A stretch of DNA of 64,000 nt from Rhodoferax saidenbachensis (GCF_001955715.1 NZ_CP019239.1:4092001-4156000); one strand, 5' to 3'. Positions 24,503 to 34,252 are shown, numbered from the stretch's first letter. The notes: a model not told the origin generated them from the sequence alone. A program made the numbers and translations.

Positions 24503-24530
24503 TGACATTTTTGTCAGCACAAACTGTCAC
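24503..24530 (-). promoter_or_regulatory. Possible PilR binding sites
   Basis: A palindrome TGACATTTTTGTCA (24503-24516) and a further CTGTCAC (24524-24530), written here on the plus strand, lie about 120-145 bases upstream of the predicted pilA start. The TGTC/GACA content and distance fit an enhancer for a PilR-type activator. The site partly overlaps the 3' end of the ATPase gene. pilS and pilR are not in the window. Confidence 0.4.
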
Positions 24531-26947
24531 TTGATACACACCGACCGAACCATCTTTAAGTCCGTCAACCCCATCATGATCTTCTCCATGCCGTCCATTT
24601 TCAGGGTACGCATACCCCCCTCAACCGCCTGAGCAAACAACTCGGCCACGCGGGCACGCTCCTGGATGAGCTTCTTGACACCATCGTCGGCAACCAGCAG
24701 TTCATGCAGACCTACACGGCCCTTGTAACCACTCTTGTTGCATTTGTCGCACCCCACTGCTCTGTAGAGCTTGATTTGGCCATTCTCACCATAGGTCTGA
24801 ATCCACTTATCTACCATCTTCTTGCTCTCGGCTGCGTAGTCCTCTTTCCAGGCCTTGGAATGACGCAACTCTTCTGCATATTCCGCCGCAAACAGTCGTA
24901 GCTCCTCGGCATCCGGCACATAAGACTCTTTGCAATCGCATAGCTTTTTGGCAAGCCGTTGCGCCAGAATACCTAGCAAGGCATCCGCAAAGTTAAATGG
25001 GTCCATGCCCATGTCCATCAGCCGGGTGATGGACTCTGGTGCCGAGTTGGTGTGCAAGGTGGAGAACACCAGGTGCCCCGTCAAGGACGCTTCCACACCC
25101 ATGGACACGGTCTCCTTGTCGCGCGACTCGCCCACCATGATGATGTCCGGGTCTGCACGCAAAAAGGCACGCATGACCAAGGCGAAATCGATGCCCGCTT
25201 TCTTGTTGATCTGTACCTGGCGCAGCCCCTTTTGGGTAATTTCCACCGGATCTTCTGCCGTCCAGATTTTGGTATCTGGCGTATTCAGGAATTTCAGGAT
25301 GGAGTGCAGCGTGGTCGTTTTACCAGAGCCTGTGGGGCCGCACACATAAAACAATCCGTAGGGCTTGCTGACGGTCGCCTCCAGGCGTTCCTTGTTATGG
25401 GGCGTCAAACCCAGTTTTTCCAGCGGTATGGGTTCACCCGCCGCCAGAATCCGCATAACCACATCTTCCACCCCGCCCGCGGAGGGAATCGTGGCAACCC
25501 GCAGCTCGATATCAAGCGGGCCATATTTCTTGAATTTGATCTTGCCGTCTTGCGGCTTGCGTCGCTCTGAAATATCCAGATCACACATGATCTTCAACCG
25601 CGTGACCATGGCCTGCCTGAAATGTGCGGGCACCTCCACATAAGGCACGAGGCTGCCGTCAATGCGGAAGCGGATACCCGTCTTGAACTTGCCGGGCATG
25701 GGCTCAATGTGAATATCAGACACCTTCTGGTTGTAGGCGTCAATGATCACCTTGTTGACGAACTTGACCAATTCGTTGTCTGCTGCAGCGGATTCCAATG
25801 AGTCTTCATTGGCCCCATCATCCAGAGGCGCACCGTCCATGCCAGCCAGCAACTCGTCTACCGTGGTGCCATCCGCCCCGGCGCCAAACAGCTGCGCCAT
25901 GGTTTCTACGAACTCTGCCTGGGTCGTAACACGGTAAGAAAATTTCGCAATGCGCGGGAAAACCTGAGGTACGACGCGGGAGCCACGCACTGCTTCCGGG
26001 TCCATGCACATGATGACAAGGCCTTCGGGTGACTCCTCCAGTGGGATCCAGCCTTGCTCTACGACAAATTCTCGCTTCAGCACACCCTGCAACATCTCGG
26101 AGCGAATGCGCCCCGGATTAAATGCTTCGTAAGGGACCCCAAAAAACTTGGCAAGCGACGGGCCCATTTGTGCGGGCTTGATCTTGTAGTCGCTCATGAG
26201 CCTGTGCTCTACCGATTGCCCTTCGTTGCGGGCATCCTGTATGCATTTGTTGAGCTCTTCTTCAGTCAACACCCCATCGGCCACCAAGCCGTCGTACTTG
26301 GTAGCGCGCTTGCGTGGGCCATCTTCCGCCTTTTGCATACGCTGGCGGATGGCAGTAGCTAAGGTCTTGCACAACTCCGCAACGCCATCAAGTTCTAACT
26401 CTCCAAAAGGCTCATCATTCTTGTTATTGATGACTTGCAGCACGCCATGCAGCGTCTTGCCTTCGAGAATTGGCGCAACCAGCATCTGCTTGGTCCGGTA
26501 GCCGGAGCGTTTGTCCACTTCTTTCAGAAAAGTCAAAGAAGGATGGATCTTTTTTAGCGCTTCTTCGTCGTAGACATCCGGCAAATTCAGGGGTTGTTTG
26601 CTAAAGGCCGCATACCCGGCAATGCTCTGCGGAGAAATTGGCAGCTTAAGATCGCGACTGCTGTTCAAGCCCGTCTTGATCTTTGAAATGATCGCGGTCT
26701 GGTCTTCGTTGGTGGCGTACAGGGTCAAGCGGTCTGCATTCAACAACTTGCAGATGTCCTGGCTCGCCTCCAACATGATTTGCTCGAGGTTCTCGGTGTC
26801 ATGGATGCGCGCCGTGACGTGATGCAACTGCCGATAGAAAAGTGCCTGAAACGTCATGCCCCGTTTTTGCGAGGGCAGCTTCTGCGATTCATAAAACGCC
26901 TGCTCGGACGGAGTCTCCTGACCCACTGGAGGCAGAACTGCGCTCAT
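24527..26947 (-). CDS. GAF-domain PilB/GspE-type ATPase
   Basis: 806 residues, about 200 longer than PilB. Residues 35-205 form a GAF sensor domain (ICKLLNADRLTLYATNED, LEGKTLHGVLQVINN). Residues 215-350 resemble the GspE N-terminal MshEN domain. The ATPase core follows, with Walker A GPTGSGKTTTLHS (about 536), the Asp box and Walker B-like RADPDIIMVGESRDKET (about 592-608), and a GHLVFSTLHTN box. Two pairs of Cys, LCDCKES (about 667) and CDKCNKSGYKGR (about 732), form the zinc site typical of GspE. It powers pilus or type II secretion assembly. The start overlaps the phosphodiesterase stop (ATGA). Confidence 0.9.
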   Translation of the reverse strand: MSAVLPPVGQETPSEQAFYESQKLPSQKRGMTFQALFYRQLHHVTARIHDTENLEQIMLEASQDICKLLNADRLTLYATNEDQTAIISKIKTGLNSSRDLKLPISPQSIAGYAAFSKQPLNLPDVYDEEALKKIHPSLTFLKEVDKRSGYRTKQMLVAPILEGKTLHGVLQVINNKNDEPFGELELDGVAELCKTLATAIRQRMQKAEDGPRKRATKYDGLVADGVLTEEELNKCIQDARNEGQSVEHRLMSDYKIKPAQMGPSLAKFFGVPYEAFNPGRIRSEMLQGVLKREFVVEQGWIPLEESPEGLVIMCMDPEAVRGSRVVPQVFPRIAKFSYRVTTQAEFVETMAQLFGAGADGTTVDELLAGMDGAPLDDGANEDSLESAAADNELVKFVNKVIIDAYNQKVSDIHIEPMPGKFKTGIRFRIDGSLVPYVEVPAHFRQAMVTRLKIMCDLDISERRKPQDGKIKFKKYGPLDIELRVATIPSAGGVEDVVMRILAAGEPIPLEKLGLTPHNKERLEATVSKPYGLFYVCGPTGSGKTTTLHSILKFLNTPDTKIWTAEDPVEITQKGLRQVQINKKAGIDFALVMRAFLRADPDIIMVGESRDKETVSMGVEASLTGHLVFSTLHTNSAPESITRLMDMGMDPFNFADALLGILAQRLAKKLCDCKESYVPDAEELRLFAAEYAEELRHSKAWKEDYAAESKKMVDKWIQTYGENGQIKLYRAVGCDKCNKSGYKGRVGLHELLVADDGVKKLIQERARVAELFAQAVEGGMRTLKMDGMEKIMMGLTDLKMVRSVCIK

Positions 26948-27735
26948 ATATCAAACTCCTGTCCAGCACGCAGCCAGCGAATGTCATGTGTCACATTTGG
27001 TCCAAACGGCTGGGTTTGGTCAAACCGCTGTATCTCTGCCATGATCAGCTCGGTCTCTGCAGGCTTGGTGTGCGTGATGTAAATAGGATAGTTCTTTCCC
27101 TTGGCAATACAGTCGAGCTCATCTGCCAAAACCATCGGGGAGAGATGCAAGCTACGCTTGGCAAGGTCCTGTTCCCGATTACTAAAGGCTGTCTCGATCA
27201 CCAGCATAGCAACGTTGAGCTGGTTCACGCGGGCCCACAACGCGGGATTACGCTCTGTATCCCCCGTAAACACCCAGCATCCCTGCCCCGCCGTCACGGC
27301 AAATCCGGCCGCTGGCACGGTATGTACCGCCGGCAAAACCTCCACCAATTTGTTTCGCAATTGCAAGGTCTGCCCGATACGGATTTCGTGAAAGCTGATA
27401 AAAGGTGCTTGCACCGAAGGGATACAGCTAAAGTCAGGCCAGATAACGTTGTTGAATATATGGGCCTTGAGCGCAGCAATCGTTCCCGCCAGTGCGTGAA
27501 TGCGCAAAGGCTCCTTGCGTTGTGCCGCCACTGCGTCCACCATCAACGGCAATGCCGCCACATGGTCCAGATGCGAATGCGTTAGCAGCACGTCATCGAT
27601 GCGGCGCATCTCCTCCAGCGTCAAATCACCGACACCCGTACCCGCATCCACAAGAATCTCTCCATCGATGAGGAAAGAAGTGGTGCGGCAATCCTTGGCG
27701 ATAGCCCCTGAGCAGCCCAGTACACGTACTTTCAC
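26944..27735 (-). CDS. Metallo-beta-lactamase-fold phosphodiesterase, cAMP class II-like
   Basis: 263 residues from the GTG at 27735, preceded by GAGG; a TTG at 27759 would overlap the cyclase gene. The metal motif LLTHSHLDHVAALPLMVDAV (HxHxDH, about residue 45) and later GCWVFTGDTERNP and ITHTKP complete the two-metal site. The layout resembles class II cyclic-nucleotide phosphodiesterases (PDE1/CpdP type). That fits its place 10 bases after a class III adenylate cyclase gene: the pair could make and destroy cAMP. Other MBL-fold hydrolase activities cannot be excluded. Confidence 0.75.
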   Translation of the reverse strand: MKVRVLGCSGAIAKDCRTTSFLIDGEILVDAGTGVGDLTLEEMRRIDDVLLTHSHLDHVAALPLMVDAVAAQRKEPLRIHALAGTIAALKAHIFNNVIWPDFSCIPSVQAPFISFHEIRIGQTLQLRNKLVEVLPAVHTVPAAGFAVTAGQGCWVFTGDTERNPALWARVNQLNVAMLVIETAFSNREQDLAKRSLHLSPMVLADELDCIAKGKNYPIYITHTKPAETELIMAEIQRFDQTQPFGPNVTHDIRWLRAGQEFDI

Positions 27736-27745
27736 AACAGCCGCC

Positions 27746-29995
27746 TCACTTGGTTTCAAAATTGGTCGCGCCGTCCCATTCGGGATCGAATGGCAACAGA
27801 CGCATGGAGGCTACCCGTTCTGAGTAGAGCTGGTAAAGGTATTTTTTGACATTCATGCGCATTAAATTGAGCAGGAGTACATCTGCCTGATCCCAATTCT
27901 GCGACCTGTAGGTCTTGATGAAATTGGCCCAAGTCTTCAGTTCATTCGCGGCTTCCGCATTCAAACGCTCCGCCGGCGCCAATGGCCAGAAAATGGCAAC
28001 CGCCTGCTCCTTGCCCTTGACACGCACACGGTCCAATTCCTGCCAAGCGAAGTCAGGTGCCAATTTGCGTGTGGATTCGCTGACCACGATATCCACGCCA
28101 TACGCTTTGGACAACCCTTCGAGCCGGGAACCCAGATTAACGGCGTCACCAATCACGGTGTAGCTCCGCCGGATATTGGAACCCATGTCCCCTACGCACA
28201 TGGTGCCCGTGTTCAGGCCGATACCAATGCCAATTTCCGGGAGTCCTTGCGCGCGGTGTTCGTGATTGATGTCCCGTACCGCATTGGCCATTTCCATGGC
28301 GGATTTCACGGCCAGGTGGGCATGCTCAGCACTTTCCACGGGCGCCCCCCAAAAGGCCATGACGCAATCGCCCATGTACTTGTCAATCGTTCCTCGATTG
28401 GCGCGTATCAAACTGGTCAAACGGCTAAAAACACCGGTCAAGAGCGCCTGCAATTGCAAAGGCTCCATCTGCTCCGACATTTTGGTGAACCCCCGCATGT
28501 CGCAAAACATCACCGTCAGCTCCCGATTGGCCGCCTGCATGGTGTAACTGTCGGGGTCTTTCACCATTTCATCCACCAACTCTGGCGGCACGTAGGTTCC
28601 AAACAGCTGCGCAAGCTCTCGCTTGGAACGGCTTTCGACAAAATATCCATAACTCATGTTGAGCGCAAAAGCCGTCAACGCCATAGTGAGTGAGGAGGCC
28701 AACGGTAAAACCAGGCCATACGAAAGATACAGCCAGAAATTGATGCCCGCCAATGCCAGCAGGACACCCACGCTAAGTGCCACTGCACGTGGCGCAGACA
28801 GCAATGGAAGTCCAATAGCGAGTACCAGACCGGCCAGCACCAGCATCACGACGTCGTAACCCAGCGCATAGTCCGGCTTCAGCAGAACATTACCATCCAG
28901 CAAGCCGGAAATAAGATTGGCATGCGTCTCCACTCCGGGGTAAGTCTCTCCCACGGGTGTCACGCGCAAGTCCAGCAAGCCAGGTGCGGTTGTACCGACC
29001 AGCACAATCTTGTCTTTCAGACTACCGGGCGTGATCCGTTTGGCGAGAATGTCCGAAGCAGACACATAACGGAATGAGCCGCCATCGACACCGCCCGCTC
29101 CGCGAAAAGGCACCAAAGTCGCCACCCGTTCATCCACCGGTATGGCCAATGACTTGTCGCCTTGCTTGAGCAAAACACGGTCCATCCCCTGGTAACTGCG
29201 CGACAGGAATCGTTCATTGGAGAAGCCCGGCAATACAGCAGGGTGTCCAGCCAACGCACGGAACATGGACAGCCCGAGGGATTCGTAGTAGTCACCCTTG
29301 TATTCCGCAATCAAGGGCAGGGAGCGAACCACGCCATCGCCATCAGTAATGGAGTTGAAGAAGCCCGCCATCGGTGCGGCTTTGGCCAACGGCGCAATGT
29401 TGGATCCATATCCACTCCAGGAGGTACTGCGTATCGCCCGGCCCTGCAAATCTGCTTGGGACATGATGGGGGTCGGCAACACGCCCGTTGAATGCCCATG
29501 CCGATCACTGGTCAGGTAGTAGCCCATGACCACAGGTCGTTTTGCCAACGCGGATGCAAAAACGGCGTCGTAATCCAGCGTAGCCTGGAGTTGGCGCAAA
29601 CGCTCTGAAAATCCTGCCTGGTCCTTGAATTCGTTCTGAGCCATCGCATTGAGCCGGACAAGCCCCGAACTTTCGTCCGCTTCTGCGAAGACCACGTCAA
29701 AACCCAACAAGGCAATCTGCTGCTGGTCAAACAGCTCGCTCACCAACTGTCCCAGCTTGTTGCGCCCCCAAGGCCAGCGGCCTACCTCGGCAAGACTCTT
29801 CTCGTCAATGTCGACAATGACGATGCGATCATCCAGTGTTTTGGGGCTGGTAGCCCGAAGGCGGGCGTCATAAATGATGTCGTCAAGCCGCTGCAAAACG
29901 TCAAGGCGAACAACACCAACGGCATGCAGCAAAGCGAATACCAAGGGCAGCAATGTCACTGCGATGCGGGGCCAGTGCTTTGCAATTGATTTCAT
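27746..29995 (-). CDS. CHASE2 adenylate cyclase
   Basis: 749 residues. An N-terminal helix (VTLLPLVFALLHAVGVVRL) leads into a periplasmic CHASE2 sensor domain (about 35-365; RIVIVDIDEKSLAEVGRWPWGR, TPVGETYPGVETHANLISGLL). Three membrane helices follow (about 370-460), then a class III cyclase domain. Metal Asp residues are in VMFCDMRGFTKMSE (about 497) and YMGDCVMAFWG; Lys in IDKYMGD (about 539) and Asp in TVIGDAVNLGSRLE (about 613) are the adenine-selecting pair, so cAMP is the likely product. The operon position is downstream of the FHA gene. Confidence 0.92.
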   Translation of the reverse strand: MKSIAKHWPRIAVTLLPLVFALLHAVGVVRLDVLQRLDDIIYDARLRATSPKTLDDRIVIVDIDEKSLAEVGRWPWGRNKLGQLVSELFDQQQIALLGFDVVFAEADESSGLVRLNAMAQNEFKDQAGFSERLRQLQATLDYDAVFASALAKRPVVMGYYLTSDRHGHSTGVLPTPIMSQADLQGRAIRSTSWSGYGSNIAPLAKAAPMAGFFNSITDGDGVVRSLPLIAEYKGDYYESLGLSMFRALAGHPAVLPGFSNERFLSRSYQGMDRVLLKQGDKSLAIPVDERVATLVPFRGAGGVDGGSFRYVSASDILAKRITPGSLKDKIVLVGTTAPGLLDLRVTPVGETYPGVETHANLISGLLDGNVLLKPDYALGYDVVMLVLAGLVLAIGLPLLSAPRAVALSVGVLLALAGINFWLYLSYGLVLPLASSLTMALTAFALNMSYGYFVESRSKRELAQLFGTYVPPELVDEMVKDPDSYTMQAANRELTVMFCDMRGFTKMSEQMEPLQLQALLTGVFSRLTSLIRANRGTIDKYMGDCVMAFWGAPVESAEHAHLAVKSAMEMANAVRDINHEHRAQGLPEIGIGIGLNTGTMCVGDMGSNIRRSYTVIGDAVNLGSRLEGLSKAYGVDIVVSESTRKLAPDFAWQELDRVRVKGKEQAVAIFWPLAPAERLNAEAANELKTWANFIKTYRSQNWDQADVLLLNLMRMNVKKYLYQLYSERVASMRLLPFDPEWDGATNFETK

Positions 29996-30049
29996 CTCAG
30001 ATCACCCCGCAAAACCGGTGCAAACGACAACACCGGCGGACAACAGTTA

Positions 30050-30721
30050 TCAGGTTTGCACAAATTGCATTTGCGTACCGGCCAGTTCGATCAGATCTCC
30101 ATTCTTCAAGGAGATAGGATCTGTGCCTATGGGTGCGCCATTCAAGGTGGGGTTACCCGCACCCTCCACATGGTGCACCACGAAGCCATGCTGGCGCTTG
30201 GTGATCGCTGCCACGGCAACACCCGGCTTGCCGATGGTTGTAACGACTTTGGTCAACGGCACTTCGCGTCCCGAAGCCGCGCCCGAGAGCACCTTGATCG
30301 CGGCATGGAAAGCGCCCATGCCGACGGAGTCGCCTGCACCGCTGGGGAATCCGGACGGTGAAGCTGCCACGGCCTGCGGCGCAGCTGCGGGCCGCGCCTT
30401 CACCACCATAGTTTTGTCAAAGTCAGCTACTGCGTTGTCGCCGACGAACTTGATCTTGTACTTGCCAATTTCAATGGAATCGCCATTCTGCAGTGGCTGC
30501 TTTTTGATGGCTTTGCCATTTACATAGGTGCCATTGGTGCTGTTGAGATCTTCCAGAACCACCTCTCCACCGGCCATTTGAAGCACTGCGTGTTCGCCGC
30601 TGACGGCAAGATTGTCAATGACGATATCGTTGTACGGCCTGCGCCCCAAGGTGGTTCGATCCTTGGTGAGCTGTACTTCCTTGATCACGACCTCATCGAT
30701 CGAAACGATCATTTTCGGCAT
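30050..30721 (-). CDS. Protein with two FHA domains
   Basis: 223 residues. The first FHA domain (about 20-95) is canonical: LGRRPYNDIVI, SGEHAVL, LEDLNSTNGTYVNG, all the phosphothreonine-binding residues. The second (about 145-222) is less perfect: TTIGKPGVAVAAITKRQHGF replaces the GR motif and the NG pair is kept in NPTLNG. A proline/alanine-rich linker joins them. FHA domains bind phosphothreonine, so with the kinase and PP2C phosphatase upstream in the same operon it likely reads the phosphorylation state. Cytoplasmic. Confidence 0.9.
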   Translation of the reverse strand: MPKMIVSIDEVVIKEVQLTKDRTTLGRRPYNDIVIDNLAVSGEHAVLQMAGGEVVLEDLNSTNGTYVNGKAIKKQPLQNGDSIEIGKYKIKFVGDNAVADFDKTMVVKARPAAAPQAVAASPSGFPSGAGDSVGMGAFHAAIKVLSGAASGREVPLTKVVTTIGKPGVAVAAITKRQHGFVVHHVEGAGNPTLNGAPIGTDPISLKNGDLIELAGTQMQFVQT

Positions 30722-30769
30722 GATCGACTCCTTTGCATGTAATTGGTTTCTAGAAAACGCATGTGCTTC

Positions 30770-31555
30770 TTACTTCCCCAGCAATCTCGCGATTAAACCC
30801 CGCTTTTCAGTCGCCTCGCTGACTTCGACCAGCAGCACCGAAATATTGTCGCGCCCGCCATTGGCATTGGCTTCATCCACCAATTGCACGGCCTTTTGGT
30901 CGAGTTCTGCATCTGAACAAACAATTTTAGCGATTGCAGGGTCTTCCACCATATCTGAGAGGCCGTCAGAGCACATCAGGTAAATATCGCCGACTTCTAC
31001 TGGATATTCGTTGACTTCCAGCAACACTGTTTCTTCCACACCCAGGGCACGCGTCACAAGATTCTTGATGGTGGAGGTTGCGGCCTGTTCCTGCGTAATC
31101 AAACCTGCATCCATCTGCTCCTGCAGCAAGGAATGGTCTTTGGTGATCTGCTCCAGCACTCCGGCACGCATGCGGTAGCAGCGTGAGTCTCCGATATGGC
31201 CGATTAGCAGCAAGTCGTCCCGAAAGGCGGCCACGACCAGCGTAGTACCCATGCCAGCGTAATGTGCATTGGAGTTGGCCGAGTTGAAGATGGACAGGTT
31301 GGCATTGTCCACACAGATTTCCATCGCCCGTCGCACTTCACGGGGTTTGGCTCCGTGGCCAGCCTCCGCGAGCCAGCGGCTCAATTCGGACTTAATGAAC
31401 GCCGTTGCCATTCCGCTGGCAATCTCGCCGGCGTTATAGCCGCCCATACCGTCCGCCAAAATGGCGATGTCGGTATCCTCATCAAACACCACCGAATCTT
31501 CGTTGTTGTCACGGGCCCGGCCGGGATCGGTTTTTGCGCAAAAGTGGTAATTCAT
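30770..31555 (-). CDS. PP2C-family Ser/Thr phosphatase
   Basis: 261 residues. PP2C motifs in order: DPGRARDNNEDSV (about 10-22), AILADGMGGYNAGEIAS (about 32), VVAAFRDDLLLIGHIGDSRCY, YLMCSDGLSDMVED (about 190) and GGRDNISVLLVEV. All metal-binding Asp residues are present. It removes phosphate from Ser/Thr and is the natural antagonist of the CHASE2 kinase encoded 9 bases upstream. Soluble, ends in a short basic tail. Confidence 0.93.
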   Translation of the reverse strand: MNYHFCAKTDPGRARDNNEDSVVFDEDTDIAILADGMGGYNAGEIASGMATAFIKSELSRWLAEAGHGAKPREVRRAMEICVDNANLSIFNSANSNAHYAGMGTTLVVAAFRDDLLLIGHIGDSRCYRMRAGVLEQITKDHSLLQEQMDAGLITQEQAATSTIKNLVTRALGVEETVLLEVNEYPVEVGDIYLMCSDGLSDMVEDPAIAKIVCSDAELDQKAVQLVDEANANGGRDNISVLLVEVSEATEKRGLIARLLGK

Positions 31556-31564
31556 TGTTAGTTT

Positions 31565-34252
31565 TTAGATTTCCAGATCCGTTGCGCCGCCAGCTTCCTC
31601 GGAGTCCGGCTTCCTGGCCACTTGCACCGTCGTCTTGTCGTAAACAGCCTGCATGGCAGGGAGCGTCGCAGAAAAGTCGGCCTTGCCTCCGGCGTCCGTG
31701 ATCTGCACACCACCGCCTGAACCGCCAGCTCGCGCGGCAGTCGCGCCTTCCATGGCACCTCGCAAGTCAGCGGCAAACTGATCTCCATCCTGGTAACGCG
31801 TCTCCGGACGCTTGCTCAAAGCAAGCGCAACAATATTGGCCAGCGTTTCCGACAACTCCGGCCGAATCACGCGCACATCCGGCGCTTCCTCATTGGCGAT
31901 CTTGAACATCAACTCCGCCATGGAGTCTCCGCGGAAGGGTAAAACACCGGCCAGCATTTGAAACAGCATGACGCCCAATGAATAAAGGTCTGAGCGGCCG
32001 TCCACCTTTTTGCCCGCCAGTTGCTCCGGCGACATGAAGCTTGGCGTGCCCAGCACGAGCCCCGTCTTGGTCTTGCTGGAGTCCGTAATGCGGGCAATAC
32101 CGAAGTCTGTCACCTTGACGGTATCGCTCTCCACCTCGTACATGATGTTGGCAGGCTTGATATCCCGGTGCACGACGTTTTGTTTGTGGGCATAGGACAG
32201 CGCCTCGGCCACCCGGGCCACGATACTCAAAACCACGGGGACGGGCAGCAAATGGTCACCCTTGCAGAAATCGACAAGGTCCTTGCCCTTGAGGAATTCC
32301 ATGGCGATGTAGGCCAGGTCATGCTCTTCACCCGCATCAAAGATAGTCACGATGTTCTGGTGCTGCAGTCGCCCGGCGGTCTCTGCCTCGCGGAAAAAGC
32401 GCTCGCGTGCGTCCGTGAGCTCCTCGCCGGCAAACTCCTGGCTCAAAGCCATGGTCTTGATGGCGACAACACGGCCAATCTTGGGGTCTTTGCCCAGATA
32501 CACCACCCCCATGGCTCCCTTGCCCAGCTCTTTTTCAACCTGGTAGCGGCCCAGCATGGGTTTCTCCACCGCACCGCCATCCAGCAGCATGGTGCCGCCG
32601 GGGTGACCACCGCCACCACCCAACATGACGGTTTCCGACAAATTCTTGGCGCGGCTGAGTTTGGACTTGATGTCTTTGTAGTTATTGTCAAACGCAGCCA
32701 TGTGTTCATAAACCGACTCGGCTTTGTTGAACTGGCGCTTGCGCTCAAAGTCCAACGCCAGGCTGTACAGATTGCCCATGACGGCATCGTTCATGGGGAC
32801 CCGGCGAAAACGGTCAAACGCCATGTCCAACTGCCCTTGGCCCTGCAGTGCCAGACCCATCATGCGGTTTGTTTCGGCCGACTCTTCGTCTGCCTTCACC
32901 TTGCCAGCCTCTGTCATCAGGAAGCGCTTGGTGGTCAACGCCAAATGCCCTAGCACCAGGACGGTGGCAGGAAACACGAGCTTCAGCCAGGTCGCAGCAG
33001 CCGAGAGCATGCCAAACTCCACGACGAGCAAGGCAACAAACAGGGTCAGAGTGACACCTGCCGCCATACCGGCCGACAGCCGCGGGAGCGCAACCACGAC
33101 ATAGGCCGCCACCAACAGAAATACCGCCAAGGTGGCCCAGATACCCCAAACCGGCTGGACAATAAAGTGCTCATTCAGGATGCTGGAGGTGATGTGCGCA
33201 ATGGTCTCCGCGGGTGACAGGGCCGGATTGCCAGGCACCGGAAATTGCACGCCCACGCCTGCTGCCGTAGCGCCAACGATGACGATTTTGTCGGCGTACT
33301 TGCTTGCCGGAATTTTGCCGGTGAGCACATCGTAAAAAGAGTCCACCGCAAAAGCCGGCTTGCCATCTTTTCCTTTGTAGAACTGGGGCAACATAAGGGC
33401 TGCCTCATCGGTTTTGACTCGGAGTTTGCCGATCTGCACAGACTCACCCGCATTGAGTCGGATGTCGCTGGAAGCCAGATTCAGGCTTTTCACCGCAGCC
33501 AGCAAGGCCATGGAGGGAACCGCTTTACCGTAGTAATTCACCAGCAAAGGTTCGAGCCGAACGGCACCATCCACATCAGGAAACTGGTTCAAATGCCCAA
33601 TGCCAGCTGCTGCGTTTCCAATACTCTCGATGGGCTGCTGCCCCCGCGTGGCGGAAATGGAAAATCCATTGTTTTCATCCAGCGCACTTTTCAGCGCGTA
33701 AGGCGGCAGGGGGTTGTCAGGCTTGCCCTGCTGCTCCCCCAGCGTAAAAACCGATGGCACTAATACATTGCCTGCGTTTTGCATACTGGCTGCAAGCACA
33801 GCATCCGTATCCAGTGCCACTTCCGCCTCGGCAATCAACTTGCCAACCTGCTCATTGTTCGAGCCGGCATCTCCAGAAGCGCCCAATGCAGCCTTCATTT
33901 TTCGGATAAATATAAGACCGGGATCAACCTGAGGCTCAAAGAAAAAAGCCGTATGAACGATGGTTTTGGCCTTGGCAGCTGCCAGCAGGTCAATCAGCTT
34001 GGCATGCACATCGCGTGGCCAAGGCCAGCGACCAATATTGGCAACACTCTGGTCATCAATGGCAATGACGGCGATCCGATCCGAGGGCTGGCGGGAGGTG
34101 CTGGTGCTGGCAAAGTCGTAAAAACGACGCTCCATCGTGCCGATGAAGTCAGTCCCTATATGCAGGGCCATGGCAGCAAAGACAATTGCCACGCCGGCAA
34201 ACCAGTCTGTACGCCAAAAAGACTGCGCCTTAGATGAAGAAGATTTTGCCAC
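31565..34252 (-). CDS. CHASE2 Ser/Thr protein kinase
   Basis: About 895 residues from the GTG at 34252, preceded by an AGGG site; a GTG at 34285 would add 11 residues. One N-terminal helix, a periplasmic CHASE2 domain (about 40-360; RIAVIAIDDQSVANIGRWPW), then membrane helices up to about 450. A cytoplasmic TPR-like linker (ALQGQGQLDMAFDRF, ALDFERKRQFNKAESVYEHM) leads to a Hanks-type kinase domain (about 566-840): LGKGAMGVVYLG, VAIKTMAL, HRDIKPANIM (about 691), VTDFGIAR, GTPSFMSPEQL. First gene of the signalling operon. It probably phosphorylates the FHA protein or the ATPase; target unknown. Confidence 0.93.
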   Translation of the reverse strand: MAKSSSSKAQSFWRTDWFAGVAIVFAAMALHIGTDFIGTMERRFYDFASTSTSRQPSDRIAVIAIDDQSVANIGRWPWPRDVHAKLIDLLAAAKAKTIVHTAFFFEPQVDPGLIFIRKMKAALGASGDAGSNNEQVGKLIAEAEVALDTDAVLAASMQNAGNVLVPSVFTLGEQQGKPDNPLPPYALKSALDENNGFSISATRGQQPIESIGNAAAGIGHLNQFPDVDGAVRLEPLLVNYYGKAVPSMALLAAVKSLNLASSDIRLNAGESVQIGKLRVKTDEAALMLPQFYKGKDGKPAFAVDSFYDVLTGKIPASKYADKIVIVGATAAGVGVQFPVPGNPALSPAETIAHITSSILNEHFIVQPVWGIWATLAVFLLVAAYVVVALPRLSAGMAAGVTLTLFVALLVVEFGMLSAAATWLKLVFPATVLVLGHLALTTKRFLMTEAGKVKADEESAETNRMMGLALQGQGQLDMAFDRFRRVPMNDAVMGNLYSLALDFERKRQFNKAESVYEHMAAFDNNYKDIKSKLSRAKNLSETVMLGGGGGHPGGTMLLDGGAVEKPMLGRYQVEKELGKGAMGVVYLGKDPKIGRVVAIKTMALSQEFAGEELTDARERFFREAETAGRLQHQNIVTIFDAGEEHDLAYIAMEFLKGKDLVDFCKGDHLLPVPVVLSIVARVAEALSYAHKQNVVHRDIKPANIMYEVESDTVKVTDFGIARITDSSKTKTGLVLGTPSFMSPEQLAGKKVDGRSDLYSLGVMLFQMLAGVLPFRGDSMAELMFKIANEEAPDVRVIRPELSETLANIVALALSKRPETRYQDGDQFAADLRGAMEGATAARAGGSGGGVQITDAGGKADFSATLPAMQAVYDKTTVQVARKPDSEEAGGATDLEI

